NCBI RefSeq assembly: GCF_003590095.1
Contig: NC_039493.1
Location: forward strand, 8,618,001-8,682,000
Reading direction: 5' to 3'
DNA length: 64,000 bases
From: Trichoplusia ni
Lineage: Eukaryota; Arthropoda; Insecta; Lepidoptera; Noctuidae
Positions within the stretch are counted from its first letter, which is position 1, and each line of letters starts with the position of its first letter. The position numbers and the translations under genes were made by a program. Positions 1 to 14,510 of the stretch are shown piece by piece. A model generated the notes under the pieces. It ran no database searches, had not been told where the DNA came from, and was given only the letters and a program-made list of their open reading frames with translations.

Positions 1-3000
1 TACCGCATTCCGCATTCGTAAATACCTACAACACCCACTAATAACACACGCCCGTATATATCACATGCTTATTAGGCGCTGTCATTACCAAGTCCTACTT
101 ACCTTATTACTCCAATTAGACTCATAGACATTCATCTATCATCAATTATCATGCTATTAACCTTGATAAACTCTGCAACTTTATAAATCAATGCTTAATA
201 AATCTCTTAGAGGACAGACAGACATAAATACATTCCAATGCCTTCAGAATATTAATTTATGCGATATGAATCTACGGTGAATGTGCTCCCGGATGCTAAC
301 AAAATAAAAATTACGTTCTCCGACACTTATAACACCTACGTCCGCTAGCTTCTATGTGGTTTTATTGCTTAGTTTATGTCGGATTAATCCAAAACAATCC
401 AATATAAAATAACGATCTTCAGATAGTACCAGTCAAGGTCAGGCTAGTCTTTTCTCTTCATTAACAAACACTTTAACTGCGGTGAGTCAGTCGTGTTGGC
501 AAACAAATAAACGATGTCCCCCCTCAATAAGAGTTGGGACTGTCCCCACGAAGTCCCGGTGGTTATCTCACAACGAAACAAACACCGTATATAAATATGA
601 TAAAAAGCTGAAGGTTGTTGATTAACCCGATAATATCGCGAGATTGCGGGCGGCGAGATTGTTTTATACTTAATCAGCTGTTGCGGTGTCAGGAAAGCCA
701 TAAAGCGGCGAATTGGCCGAGATGCGGGCGAAATGTGATAGAATTAATTCTCAAATTGCAGGTTCGCCGCTCTCAAAGCCGAGCCTGTTTTTTATTATTA
801 TTTGAGCTCGGCCGTACTCTGTTATTTGGGCATCAATTTGAGGCGTATTGCACCTGCTAACCTCTTTAAATATTTATTATTGTGCGGACACAACATCGTC
901 CACGAACTTGTGTGGGTAATTTGAAAACTATTTTCGTTCCGTGTTCGGTAATGTTGAAGAAAGTTTTACAAATATGTTGCTACAAATTGATTGTGAGGGA
1001 ATAAGGTGTATTTATTGTTGAAGTTTATGGAGAAGAAACATTAAGGCATTTACACAAAACGTAATAGGTAAAGTACTTTGGTAGCTATTAGAACTTTGCT
1101 CAAATCAACCCTCCCCTGTTTGTATGTTACACCAAAAAGTCTTATGTTATGTAGTTTGGCTATATCTATAAATATCAATTGGCATAATAATATCATTAGT
1201 GTGGGTTACATCGTGTCCGCCCATACGTTTTGTGTCGTTCTGCTCATTCCCTACATCCGGTCGCGTTTTGTACAAGTTTGGGGGAACGCCACGCGAATAA
1301 GGGGCAGGTCACATCAATGTTACCGTAATTGACGTTTTATTTTAAACACATCTGTCAATCATATTCGTTAAGTGATTATAGCCGCCTTAGATGTTATTTT
1401 CAAAATTGACACTAACCAAATTCGTACTTTGTTCTTGTTTACGTGTTTGCAAAGAGTCATAAAATACTTGGGCAGTAAATACGTACAAGTTGATGAAAGA
1501 CATAAAACTTAAGTATCAATTAACTTTATTTAAACTTGATGTTATTTTACATTTGATATGACTAACACGCGATATGTTAACATGCATGTAATGTGTATAA
1601 CAATACATTGGGTCTAACGAATCGTTGATTGCAGAGGACTGCGGTCGCGGGTGGCGCGCGCACGCGAACCAAACGATCGAATTTCGATTACCGACGATTG
1701 ACCAAAATCAACCGGAACCGAGCGCTGGATATCCACAGATAGTTCCGATCAAGCACGCGTTCTCGATTACCAACCAAATCGATTCGAGCGGCACACACCG
1801 AGATCCGTACACACACCATTACCAACACCCGTGCCGTGCACATTCCACTATTAAATAGAACGTTTTTGTTTAAATCCGAGACGAATCGAAAATTTGAATA
1901 GGTACTGTTGTTATTCCTCGGCTCGTCTTATTTGGTTTTTATTGTGCTCTATCATGCGACGGGAGTGCTCGATGTGTTTATTGATTCACGGTGTGTCTTC
2001 CAAGTTAGCCGAATTTCACACTATACTTTACAATTTTGTTAGAGGTTTTCTTAATTGCCTATCAGCATACTATGGGATTATTCCGTGACCGTTACCGATA
2101 TGTAACATGCTGCATTGTGTGGAGTTGCTAGGGACTATTATTCTCATCCTGTGGTACATATAGCATTTTGTATTATTATTTTACAGATAACTTTTATAAC
2201 CGTAACTTAAAAGTGTAACATTAAGAACATTAATAACAAAACATTACACAATGTTCCACCCTTGCGTTTTGCTGACAAACATTGTGAATTTTGTTATGCC
2301 CAAATCGCTTTTTTCCAAAACGCGAGTCTTGTTCACGGTGCGTTACAATATCATAAAGTAAAATGAAATAATGTTTGTTGTGACAGCGCTTCCCGCATGA
2401 CAAAATAGGCCCATTTATTTCAGATAACAATGTAGTAAATATAAGTTTAATGACCGTGCTACACAGTAGAAATTACCCTTGAAGACATATGCGCTGTCTC
2501 GTCTACTCCCAGCTTGCTGTTTATTGTTGTATGTGCAAAATAAAAGTGACTATAACATTTAGTTTTTTATTGAACTCCGTACGTATTGGCAATGGCCAAT
2601 GAATGGAAATTGGATTAAAAATAAAAGTATTACTTATAAAAGTATTGTCTTAAGCATTTTGACAACACAATAATTGGAAATTCAGCGTATTCCACCCCGT
2701 ACTGAATCGGGGCCCAGCCTGTAAACTGACTAGACTGAACGATAGGATTTGTGTATTTATAATTTAAAAAATATATAATTTCGTTTACCACAATATTTAG
2801 TTTAAGCATTAAGTCATAATCGTCGGTCGTTTATAAAAAATAAATTACATGGCGAAAAAATTGACAAGCTACAAGACAAATTTGACGATACTTCTTTATT
2901 AAGCCAACATTACCAGATGTTCTATATAATTACACAGTTTACGAATTACCTACGTATTTGTAAGAAACATTCGAGTACAAACACCAAAACCAAATATAAC

Positions 3001-4376
3001 AAAACCGCAAGACGTTACCCGCATGGCGGTGCGACTGCGAGGAATTTGTCACGCCGTGAAATACGAACCAGAGAACGGAACGGAATTGAATTTATTTTGC
3101 CCCGATGCGGTATAACGATCTAATAAATCGGGAGGATGCGGCCGTAAGTCAGGGTTCACCACAGAGACCGTAACTCACAAGAGCAATGTGCCGCGAAATC
3201 AATAGACCTCACAATACGACCACGCCGCTACGGAAAAACTGCCACCCTGTACTATCGTAGCCGCACTTTATACAGCTGTCACGTCTGTGTAATCGAACTG
3301 AATTTAAAGTGAACAACCTCATTCCCTCACCTACGCACCAATACGTATAAGAGCAACTACTCGCTCCAAACTAACCTGTCATAATAAAAGTCGATCATAA
3401 ATCACTCGTAGAAACAGTAGTCTCAATCGAGGCGATCATAATTAAACCTAACTGTACATAAGTACTCGTATATTTTGACATGTACACGTGTAAATTTCAG
3501 TTAGATTACAAGCTGTCAATACTGCGAGCCGTTCGGAACGCGAATCGAATAAACTTAATGGAAACACGGCGTGCAATCAAACGGCAAGAACAAGCATAAA
3601 TTTATTAACGATGCTGAAATATCACCACATAAATCGCTATCTCGCCTGTCACTTTATCGACAATTATTCTTAATTGGATTATGAAAGCGGTGTGCTGTCG
3701 CTGCGGGCTTAAAGTGGCGCGGACGGCGTTTTCAGGAGGGATGGAGAAAGGGCGTGTTTGTACGAAAAATGTTGCAGTTTTTAGGCCACTTAGTCATTAG
3801 AATCTGTGTCAATATGAATAAGGAATTTGGGCTTTTAGTTTTAAAATGGATATACGTGCAAGAATTAAAAATGAATCAAAACTGAAAATCAATGAAAATC
3901 GAAACAATTTTTGAATTTACATTATAATAAAAAAACGTCTTTCATGAATTCAGACTAATCGATTTTATACTACACACTAGCAGCAATCTGAAGCTTCAAC
4001 CATCCATCCAATAAATATTTTTAATTTTACAAATATCGTGGTACTTATCCACATTACTTTTCATTCTAACTCAGTATCACAAAGGAAAATTCACTACCTA
4101 AACAGTGTCCACGTTATCGCTGTCCGCTTACACCAGACGCTGGGTATGAGAGCGGGCGCCGCAGATCTGCGGAGAGTCGGCGGGCGCGTCCCATTGGCGG
4201 AGGAGAAAGGGGCGGCCCTCCGCGCGCGCCGCGACCGCCTCGCACACACTCTCTACATCTTAACCAACTCTTAGATACTTAAGAAGATCCACACTTCAAT
4301 TTGTTTAAAATCTGTGTAGCTCTCGTATCTAAGGCGTTTCACGTTGCAATGAACAAATTCAATTATTAGACAATGA
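1..4376. other. Non-coding region containing one paired element
   Basis: I see no convincing gene. Most of it is AT-rich. It contains the paired non-coding element at 697-881, which has its own entry. A CGAT-rich, GC-raised segment at about 1625-1858 follows a TCTAAC-like branch site and an AG, and it ends at an ATTAAA. It has an open frame of 77 codons, but the peptide is of low complexity and I cannot support it as an exon. Short GC-raised patches lie at 3020-3140, 3680-3740 and 4130-4255. The last contains a CCATTGG (CCAAT-type) site. Confidence 0.5.
690..885 (+). promoter_or_regulatory. Non-coding element A, paired with element at 14.3 kb
   Basis: This segment shares an ordered series of blocks with 14280-14510 on the same strand. 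The blocks are GCCATAAA (697-704), AATGTG (732-737), CAAATTGCAGGTT (752-764), TTATTTGGGCATCA (822-835), a CACCTG E-box (851-856) and TAAATATTTATTATT (867-881). No terminal repeats, poly-A tail or coding potential are visible, so it does not look like a transposon copy. Blockwise conservation with varying spacers is what is usually seen between related enhancers; the enhancer role is inference. A so far undescribed repeat family is the main alternative. Confidence 0.6.
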
Positions 4377-4450
4377 CCTAGGTAGCTTGGTTGGTAAAGT
4401 GACTAGCGTGTATAGCCATGAGTCGCAGGTACGAGTCCTGATGAGGTTGA
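4377..4450 (+). repeat. tRNA-like SINE head, decayed
   Basis: The sequence has an A-box-like AGCTTGGTTGGTAAAGTG and, about 35 bases on, a B-box-like GGTACGAGTCC. This is the layout of a tRNA-derived RNA polymerase III promoter. It lacks the paired acceptor stem of a real tRNA, so I call it the head of a SINE. The body after 4450 is AT-rich and not recognisable. Confidence 0.5.
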
Positions 4451-4599
4451 TTTTTTATTACAAATATTATCCGATTGTAAATATTAAAAATATTTTAAAA
4501 AATAATTATAAGGAAAGCATGAGGTTAAAGATAAATAACTGGGAATGAACAGAACATTCGAAACATTGTTAAAGCAACGAGAGCACCGAGTATTTTATT

Positions 4600-4740
4600 T
4601 CCCGTGCTGCGGAGTATTTATTCACAAAGATTCCATTCACATTGTACAAAGACACCCAGACTCAGGACAAGCATCCGTGGACCATCCGCTTGTCCTACGC
4701 AGCGATCGAAATCACTTGCCAAGTCGTGCATAGTAGATAA
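4600..4740 (-). repeat. tRNA-derived SINE copy, decayed
   Basis: It reads on the minus strand and shares GACACCCAGACTCAGGACA and the CTTGTCCTACGC block with the better copies at 24966-25171 and 35551-35720. The tRNA-like head is degraded (GATCGAAATC remains of the B box). Two overlapping open frames here are by-products of the SINE and are not genes. Confidence 0.65.
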
Positions 4741-4799
4741 GCCCACAGCTAAAAAAGATATTTTGCATACTAGATATTATAAAAATCTAACAAAGTGAT

Positions 4800-7700
4800 A
4801 CTTCTGCAACTGTCGCCTGTCGGTATCTTCACACAGATTATACCACTTAGTTGCTAATCGTAATTCAATTACATTCTCTCACTTTACGAGCTGATTAAAT
4901 ACGCTGTCTTCACTGTAAACACTGGCTATAAGATATCAAAAACCTTCAAAATAATCTAGACCAATCGTAAAACTTAAAATACGAATGCAAATTAATGTTT
5001 AATCAATTAATTTTATTGAATAACAACGGAAGTGTTCAATTATTTTTGAATTAATTACATATAATTCAATTAAATTTATTTGTAAATTGAATGGAGTTGA
5101 TTGTTTAGATTGAGTGGCGCGGCTCATTAAGCTTGTAATTAGTTTTTTTTGTTCAGTTCCTATCGCGATTGTTTGCTATTGTTTTGCAGGCTTCAGGCCT
5201 TGATGTCTTAATAATCGTTCTTTGTGTCTGTCTGTATGTTATCCGAAAAAACCTAATTACTTAATTATCATCTGTAATGTATTCAAACAGGGAAGTTGGA
5301 GCCGCGGATTATCGTTTTATGACTAGGATATTTAGTCATTAGTCCAATTCTGTAATAAAGAGTCTGTAAATACAGTTTTTAAAAAGAACACATTTATGAT
5401 GAATGCCCACATATGGGTACAATCTTATGAAATTATAATTTATCGCAATATACCTACAAAGTACAAATGTACAATGTTTTTAAATATCGCTATTATATTC
5501 TCTGCCTTACGCGCATAGAAGCCCTGAGGTTTGTAAATTTTCAGTTTTTTTAATTTAATTCATTACAAAAATAAAAATAAATATATTATTATAAATTGCA
5601 ATGGTATATCCAGTCGTGTTAAACGGGATAGCCGTACTAACTCCGGACCCAACCGAAGTCTTTTATCATGAGATCACGAGGCCGTGTGGTCGCGATTTGA
5701 ACTGCGTCTATTTTTTCAGTATTTTTAACACAAACTTTTGTATAATAATATAGAAAAAATTGTTCATACGTTTGATGATGATATCTTTTAAAAACCATCG
5801 TAAACGTATTTAATTTTCTGAAAATCTTTCACACACCTGGCTCAGTCACACGGAAACTTCAATACTTACAGACATCTCAGAAGCCGAAACAAAATCCCGC
5901 GTACTAATAAAAGAGGAAAAATCAAAGTTTAATTAAAATCACACACAAACCGCTCGCAGGGAACAACACATCTACGGACCTAAACTCACCTGAAAACAAA
6001 GGGTAATTTATGAAATTCTTCAGAGGATCGTACACAATTAATAGCGGCGGCGTAATAAAACAAGTCAAAGCCCGCCGGCAGGGACATAACATTAACAGAC
6101 TAATGGGTTATGATTATGATATTTACAGCTACATGCCGCCTTAAGCCGAGGTCTCACCGCCGCGTTTCAAACGCGCTAATAGAAACTCGGCCTTATATGG
6201 CAGTTAACGACTGTTGTTTTACGTGCGATATTGAAGCTTTTTAATTAATTATTGGTTAATTTAATACAGCCTTTTATAAAAGTCCTCGCGATTCAACATA
6301 AACTTGAATCTTGAAGTGAGAAAAAGAGCTGTATTTTTTTATTAAGATTTGATTTTCGGTAAATTATTTTACCGATTTAAGAGAATTTCGAATTGGGTTT
6401 CCTTTAAAAGACTACCAGTTGGTTTTGGCTAAATACAATGATTTTACGCCTTCTTGGCTTCGAAATAATACACAGTTACCGTGAGACTGTAGTTTGTAAT
6501 GAAAAGCCGTAGTACTGTGTTGAGACCGCACCTTATGCAAATGAGGCGGCGGCGGCCAAAGCGTTGCCTAAATATTAGTTTAATATTTGGGAGATTGTAT
6601 CATAGCCGGATTAGAACAGCGTTGTAACTCGTTTACGTCGTCTGCTTAAAATTATGATGACTCACTGATGTTTTGTTTCAAAATTCTTCTGAAATGTAGA
6701 GCTTTTGCTTGAAAATAATAGTTTAAGATTTGAAAACTTTTGCCTTCATGCGGTATGTTCTGATCCCACTTAATTTTCAGTGTATAATATTTTCCACTTC
6801 ATATTTTTCAAAGTAAAAAAACTCAAAATTCTAAAATCCATATAGTATTAAATTACTTGAAAGTCTTCAAGAACAATTGAGGTCATAATCGAATTCAATA
6901 TTTACAAGTTACAACGCTTGGACATCGTAATGAATAAATTATGTAAATAGTATGAGGCGGGTTCTCGCTTTCTTGTAAATGATTTGGCGTTTTGCGTCTA
7001 ATGGCCGGGCGGCCGTCGGTCAGATCCACGCAGCCAAATCTACATATTAGTGCCACAAATTATTTAATTGCTATTTATAACGTCGCTGTGTTTACACGTG
7101 AACCTGAACACAACATTTGATAAATTAGGTTCTTAGCGAATAAAAAAATGGGATTTTTAAACGTTACTCACCATTCCAAATTTAAAATCTCTGCGAACCT
7201 ATTCATTATATTTTTATAGCGTAAATAAGATAGAGTTCACATCAAACAGGTTATTATTTACTCAATTACAGTAATTGCAGCACCTAGAGTGTTACAGTAT
7301 AAATTTAATTAAAAGATAATCATCAGGGCTTTGTAAACATTTTACACTGGCAGCTCTTTATTATACACGAACACCGTTATCAAAACATTATGCCGATGGC
7401 TTTTTACATTAATCCACTTTTTCCACATCGGTCCCTGTGATTTTCTCCAAACAGGCCGAGCGTAATGTTTCCATAATTTTGATGACGGAGTGATTGGTTA
7501 TGGTCTCAAAACCGAAACCATTAACTTCGCATTCCGGCGGACGTCGCGAGAAAAAGAAAACTGCCGCGGCCCGAGGTGCAAACAGGGCGGGCCGGTACTT
7601 TACCGCGCCACCTCGTTCCAAAGTAGTGACAAATGGTGGCGGCATCTTTCATCTCCTTGCTTTTTCAACATCCTCACACTTAAATATCGACCCTAATGAA

Positions 7701-8630
7701 GAGCTATAAGGCCGCAAACTCCGAAACACAAATTAGTGATTAACGAAATGATAACGCAATAATGAAATTCGGAAATAATCGCAAATAGCTTTCGAGTGCC
7801 CCGAGGGCGGGTCCGTCTACCTGAATTGAAAAGGGCATTGAAGTATTGCAAATAAATTAAATACATTTTCTTCACAGAAGCGATTCATTAATGTATGAAT
7901 TATTTAAATGTCTACACGAGGCACGTCGTCGCCGGGTCGCAGGTCGCGCGTCGCCCGCGCGTCCCGGCGTGGAAGCGGCCGTCATGTTTCATGATAAATT
8001 CATAGCATTTCCAGTTATTACACAAGGACCCGCGCAAGGTATGGTAAGCGTGCTCATGCATCATGCATGCCGCGGATATTTGCGAAATTCACATTCTGTT
8101 ATAATGTGTGTGCAATCCGGTGGCTATTGTCTAAGGGCGTTTATTGAAATGGCGACGCATTAAATTGATAGTGCATCGTATACGATAATAGTCCCTAATA
8201 CGAGATAATTACAGAGAGGAAGCTCGCTGGCTCACAGTAGTCGATGAAGATATAATTCTTCGTTGAATTAATGAGGGCGTCGTGCGTGATACATCAGTTA
8301 GCAGGCAGTACGTTAGCTGCGTCGGTGCGCGGCAATCAGTCGGCGCTGGGTGCCTCTAGTACGTAAGTGCCGCGATTTGATAGCTCCGAGCGTTTACAAT
8401 TTGTTGCATGCGATGTGATTCCGCTAATTGAATACACATTGTATCATTTATTGCTCTGTAGCACGTTCTACATGCTTGACGTACTTTTCTTTGGTTGATA
8501 AGTAGTTTGAGGACCACTCTTTTATAGAACCAATAATTTCTTGTTAATTCGTAGATCAAAAATGCATACATGTAAAGTTGACATAATAATAGGTAAATAT
8601 TAGCTACTAGATAAATAATAAAAGCCTATA
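4800..8630. other. Non-coding region with GC-raised islands
   Basis: No supported gene. GC-raised patches stand out from the AT-rich background at about 6010-6190 (several TTATGA-type sites), 6540-6630, 6955-7090, 7430-7660 (short open frames on both strands, none protein-like) and 7925-7990. At 8296-8362 a TCAGTT initiator-like motif is followed 67 bases later by GTAAGT, which could be a short non-coding first exon, but nothing downstream confirms it. Confidence 0.45.
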
Positions 8631-8690
8631 GTAATAAACGTCCCACTGCTGGTGTCACAGGCCTCCTCTTCTATAGGGAAGGTTGATCAC
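8631..8690 (+). repeat. Fragment of dispersed lepidopteran repeat
   Basis: The core CGTCCCACTGCTGG followed by CACAGGCCTCCTCTT matches a repeat I recognise as very common in moth and butterfly genomes, probably a LINE-derived piece. It is decayed, and the limits are uncertain after about 8690. Confidence 0.6.
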
Positions 8691-8869
8691 CAAAGGAGCA
8701 TTTATCACCACGCGATTTCATAGCGGTTTGGTGATTTCAGATCCCAATATTTTACATACATACTTTGCTTGAGTTGGGATTAACCCTGCACCTTGTGCAT
8801 GTAACTCCAAATATAGATCAGCAAGGCCGCCACGAATTCACAAGAAGGTCTCTAAAAGTATGTAATAAA

Positions 8870-11800
8870 AACGTTTAAAAACGAATTCTTTTTTCAGCTG
8901 CTTTCAATTGTTATTAAAGGCATTCTCGTACACATTCTACAGTAAACAATGATTTATCTTTATTAATATTTTTTGTTAATAAAAAGTAATTAAAGTCAAT
9001 CTAAAAGCAACATCAATATTTATTAAGAATTAAAACGAGTTTAACACAACACTTATTTACCTTAGATGGCGAGAATCGTGTAGTTTAGCAGCTTAAACTA
9101 ATATTTATGTACATATAATTATTATATAAGTGAAGTGTTCGATGTTTTTCTTTATACTATGGGTCCATAAATAATCGCAACCTGTTATTACATGAGCATC
9201 AGACACTATTCGTGACATTCACGTAACAAATTGGTCTGTAAGTAAATACATATTTATTCACCGATATATTTTGATCCATGTATTACGTAGGGCTATCCTT
9301 AATAAGACGGTGTTAATAATGGCGATTTTCATGCGTATATCAACTATATAACTAAATTGATATTTGGTCATAAGCAATCCTTAAAACGTAAATGGAGCTT
9401 TTACAGAGAATGAGATAATATTCTTTTATTGATTGACTCCCGCACCAAGCGTTTTAATCCTTTCATAAACATACTTCACAAAGATTCATCCTCCAGACAC
9501 CCAGACTTAATACAATATCTATCTTAATATACAAATGCATGACCTACGCGGACACCGAACTGCATGTAATGTGGCAGTTAATACATAGGATTTTATACAA
9601 TGTCAACCCAATACAACATTTCACATTGCATACACATCACATTACGACCGATTAGAGCTAATAGCTAATCGCAAACAGCCATCCAGGAGACTTAAGAGTT
9701 CAAATAATAATCTAGTTACTTAATTTATTTTAATAGGTTTTCCGACGACAAGAGTCACAGAGTCCAAGAGAAAAGCTAGTTTAGGATTAAATATTCCAAT
9801 ACGTTCTACTTTAATATTCTCACAGCTACTGGTTTGAATGCGTAATTAAGAGAAAGTCAATAAAGCTCCATAGGGCCAGCATCTCGTCAGTATCGAAGAT
9901 TAATATATTGGCTATCTTGTGCTCGCTCATATCAATATGTCAATCACAATCAATGGCCAATTAAATTAATAGTTCAATCAAAGTGTCATAAATATCAGTT
10001 CGTAGGCTATAATTTACCTAGTTTGAAAAAACAAGTTCGGAGGCCTGATTAGCAGATCAAAATGTCGAAGACGACGAAGCGAAGATTTCGTTTTATTGAA
10101 TTTGATTTGGAATGTTTGCGCGAAAGATTTATGTCAGTAAACAACGCCTTAGCTGTGATAAATGTGGGAATGTAAAAAGTGTGAACTAATAGCTTGCAAC
10201 AAAGTACTGTTAGTAGGTGTGCGCGATGCCTATCTATTGCTCAAAGTCACAGCAACTGTTCATTAGACTTCAAAGTCGCATCTCATCGTGCATGGATAAC
10301 GACGGGTTGGTTATCGCTCGCCGCGAGCATTATAACAACTCGTTTCCTTGGTTGACTCTTAATTGCAGCTTACGGCAGATAACAAGCAATGCTCACCATC
10401 TTTTATTTTTAAATAAGCTGGGAAATTAAAATTATCTTTATCCACTAATTTACAAACACTCTTCGCACCACATTAAATAAGTAGCTATTCGTTACAAACT
10501 TCTTTTGTTTCTTCTTCATTACCAATAATACATTACAGCTACAGGGGTAGTATCCATTTTTAGCTTTACATTATCTGAGCTTTCATAAAAGAGGTCTTTG
10601 TACCAATATATTGAGATACTAGCTGGTGTTATTATAATAATTTACCACTACATCAGTGTTTACCAGCCCTGGATGTTCTCAAGTTACCTGCATTAGTTAT
10701 TAAGCGGCCCTTTTGCAGTGTATCGCGCAATCTCGCTGGTAATTGCCGCTTTACCGGCGACGTCGAAATTTTAATTAGTTGGCGAAAATAAGCGAGCGGG
10801 GAACGGCGAGCTCATCCATCAGGGATCGGGGTAAAGACGGCCGAACTTGTTTACACTGGCCGTGTCCTAGCCGGGGGTAATTATGATGCAGTCAGCATGT
10901 TCCGATTTTATCGATATTAATTGAACATAGCTTGCATCTACTTTGTCTGACTTCAGCATAGAAAGCACGTAAATATTTTATTATTTTTATAATGAGCTAA
11001 TGTTAAAACATTTTCTTTATATTAAAGTTAATTCAAGTGAATTATTATAATCGTTTCGCAATATTATGATAAACGATCCTTATAGCATTTATTAATCGCG
11101 ACTCGTTGCTTTGCCAGCAGGCGAGCAGGCGTGCAGGCATTCAACCTCTTAGGTGAGTTAACACAATGCTGCTATGTGATATATTATTTGAATAGTAATA
11201 CGTTTTGAAGTAATTGCAGGGTGTTTAACTTCGGAAGCATATATTTCATTGTGTCTACAAGATCTTCAGCCCTTAAGGAGTGGAAAGAGGTTTGCTATTG
11301 TACAATTCAACAATCAGAGAAGACCTAATGGATGATAGCGATTTGCTTCGTATCATATATTTCTAAGAGGAAAACAATGTATGGTTTAAATGAACTTTAG
11401 GCGTTGGCCCTTTGTCATATCTGGATGTGAGTAAAGGAGAATGCAAATTTTGATTCTCTCATACTAATACGTTGCCAAAAAGCGGCCAAATGTCGTCAAT
11501 AAAAGTATAACAATGAACTTAGAATACTTCTATTTGACAGCACAGCAGGGACACAATTCTGCCCATCATCCTTTACTAATTTACACAGTGCAATGTTGAG
11601 GTGCACAGAGGCTATAATGGGTAAATATAAAACTCGTGAAATATTCTATGAAAGCTCTTATGAACTCTCGTTTGTCGTCTGAAACTATAAATAAGTCACT
11701 GATAAACTGCAGAGAACCGTAAATAAAGTTTTAAGTCAGGAATAAAAAGAATACCTTACAAGTAGCACTTTTTACTTGATCAAAAAATAATTAACATGTT

Positions 11801-14100
11801 ATCGTTATACACCTAAATGGTGTTTACTAAGTCAAACCGGTCTAGACTAATAACTTAGCTATGTCTTTGACAACGTCCTATTAATACAGGAGCCAGTAGT
11901 TTGCAGGTAATCAAATACTACCTTTTTTGGTTAGACAACAGTAGCAATAAGAAGATATTTAAATTTTCGATTATTAACTATGTTATTATTTGTCCGTATT
12001 TATAAAGGTATTCTTATATTTATATAGGACCGTGTTTTTGTACTTCAGTTCTATCAACATCTCGAGATATTTGTCATACAAGTACAAGACTTAAAGAAGG
12101 TCAGGAATTATTTAAGGTATAAACCTCATTTTGAACCAAGAAGTACACAGTAATGAGTTATTAAGTCAACATTAACCTCCGTTATTTATGGACTCTCGTA
12201 ATTTTCGACAACGCAATAAAATATGTATGGCAATCTAGTAGCAACACAAACCAGTTCACATCTAATGCCATCGTAAACGTCAATCACAACAGCAAACAGT
12301 CAGGAATGTGCCTCAGAAAGATATAAAGCCACACAAGTGGGCAATACACATCCGTGGTAATGACCTTTAAACAAAAATTGTCGATGCAGGTATCAAACAT
12401 TAATTGGACGGTACAAAATCTAATCAAATTTTATTGGCAGACCAATACTCGGCTAATCAAAAATAAACATAATTTCGTAATCGAACCGAAGTAACATGTT
12501 TTATTCATTATTGTAATTGTTTTAATGACGAATTCAAATTGAACTTGCGAAGCCAAAATAGCAGCCGTCGTATAAACATTGATTGATAATTTAATTTGAT
12601 TATAAAACTACGTGTATCGTTATCCTTCGGCTTCTTCATTGACATTCTATGTATTTAATTCCTATGTTAATTTTGATGTATTTATTAAATATCGACATTA
12701 CATTTAACACATTTATTAATGTTTGGAGATTCTAGTTTTGACAGCAATTTGCCGGTATTCGTGTTTTGAAATCTAATCGTAACAAGGTCAGTGCGATCAG
12801 ATTGGAAGGAGGAAAAAATCATAACAAATTATTAAAAAATATATTAATAACGGTATGTTTACACCGAGGTCTCTAAACTTTGTCTTGCGATACTGATTTA
12901 TTTAATTTCGCACTGCAATCATTTTAGTAACGCGAGGTATCCTACAAATTAACTATACGGCCTAAGATAGACTGCATGGAGTCACGGCATGATGAACAGT
13001 TGTCAGTTACTGTAATCAATTAAACTATCAATCCAACGCTGTGTTCTTGGAGATGGAATTTAATTAAACGAATGTGTTGTGCGAGTGAGGCTGATGACTA
13101 ACGACTGCCGCTTTATTGATTGCCAGCGAGACGGCTTTGTTAATAACAAAGTGTTCATAGCGCACTTTCGATTCATCAATCTCATCAAAACAATGGAATT
13201 AAATAATAACACCGGCGCAACAAATCGTGACCGCGTGCCGCCAATAAAAACTTGACTAGAGTGCGATTATCCGATTACACACATAACACTCTAATAACAA
13301 GGAGGTGTCTGAAACAGGACCATTTAACAATATTGTCTCCGACCAATCGGCGCGGGCGTCACGCACGCGGCTCGCGGGTCCCGGCTCTCGGCGCACACCA
13401 TGTCACTCCGCACCATTTGCCGCGTGTTATTGCCGCTTCGCACGACTTTACCGTAATTTGTACGAGCGTAAAGAAGGCGCTCGTTTATCGAGAGAGCCAC
13501 GAACAAAAGCGCTTACGCCTCGTCTTAATTAATATGATTAATGAGCCGAGGCCGCGGCGCGTTTTTGAACTCGCGTTACTGTTGTAATCGAGAAATAAAT
13601 TAATTTTATTAGTAGTCCTTCCTAATAGAATACGACGTCGAGGGCTGAGACTCTCCTAAACCACTTCAACGAAACCGTGTTTTCCCGGTTCGTTACGTTT
13701 CTCTAATTTAAAAATTGGGCGTTAAAACTCACCGATTATAATTTAAATTTATGGCATTATGAATAATATAAAGGCATATAAAAAGGAAATTGTGACGCGT
13801 TATAGTGGCTCATCACTAACAAGGTATGTATGAACACACCTTAATGACTTTAACTATAATTTCATTTCATTAAAATTATTTTATCAAAACTACTACTTAC
13901 CCACCATCACTTTAGATTCATTAATATTAACATAATTTTATTGCTCGCTTTTGAGTCAAAGCACTAATTTATTACCGCTATATGTCTACGTGGGATCTAT
14001 GTATGTGTAAGACACAAACACACCGAAACGTCGAAATAATTTGAAACTGTTAGAGGAATTCGCAGTAAAACAAATAGTATTCGCGCAGACGTGTTACCCT
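8870..14100. other. Non-coding region
   Basis: No supported gene. A SINE fragment lies at 9480-9560. GC-raised segments occur at 10700-10880 and 13060-13570. The second carries open frames of 60-111 codons on both strands with no protein-like features. A run of simple CAGGCG-like units before a GTGAGT at 11118-11157 could mimic an exon end but has no support. The rest is AT-rich sequence without visible structure. Confidence 0.5.
9480..9560 (-). repeat. SINE fragment, decayed
   Basis: It keeps CACAAAGATTC, the AGACACCCAGACTT block and GACCTACGCGGAC in the order expected for the minus-strand SINE at 35551-35720. The rest has drifted. Confidence 0.5.
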
Positions 14101-14279
14101 TTCAAAACACATAGGTATCTATTTATTTTCCCATGTTTCTAAGTCTCGTCGACAGGCTACTCTTCGATAGATTCTGGTCCTTGTGTGATGGTGTCAGGGT
14201 GCATATTGAGTGCACGCGGGCCGCGGTCGCGATCGCGCCTCGGGCCGAGATCGTGGCGGAGATAATTAGAGGCCGCGGC

Positions 14280-14510
14280 TCTGTGGGAGCCATAAAAACG
14301 GCAAATTGACCGGCGGGATAACCAGAAAGGCACAATGTGTTAGATAATAATTTCCAAATTACAGGTTATGTTGGTTCGCGAGCGAGACTCGGCCGGCTCT
14401 TTTTTCTCGGACGCCGACTGAGGTGCTAAGGGCAGGCTAATTATTATTTGGGTATCAGAGCGAGGATTTTAGTGCAGCTGCTACCTGTATAAATATTTAT
14501 TATTAAAAAG
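14280..14510 (+). promoter_or_regulatory. Non-coding element B, partner of element A
   Basis: It repeats the block order of 690-885: GCCATAAA (14289-14296), AATGTG (14334-14339), CAAATTACAGGTT (14355-14367), TTATTTGGGTATCA (14444-14457), a CAGCTG E-box (14475-14480) and TAAATATTTATTATT (14490-14504). The span is about 30 bases longer than in A, because the spacers differ. A GC-rich stretch (14210-14290) adjoins it upstream. A likely reading is a duplicated regulatory module; no transposon hallmarks are visible. Confidence 0.6.
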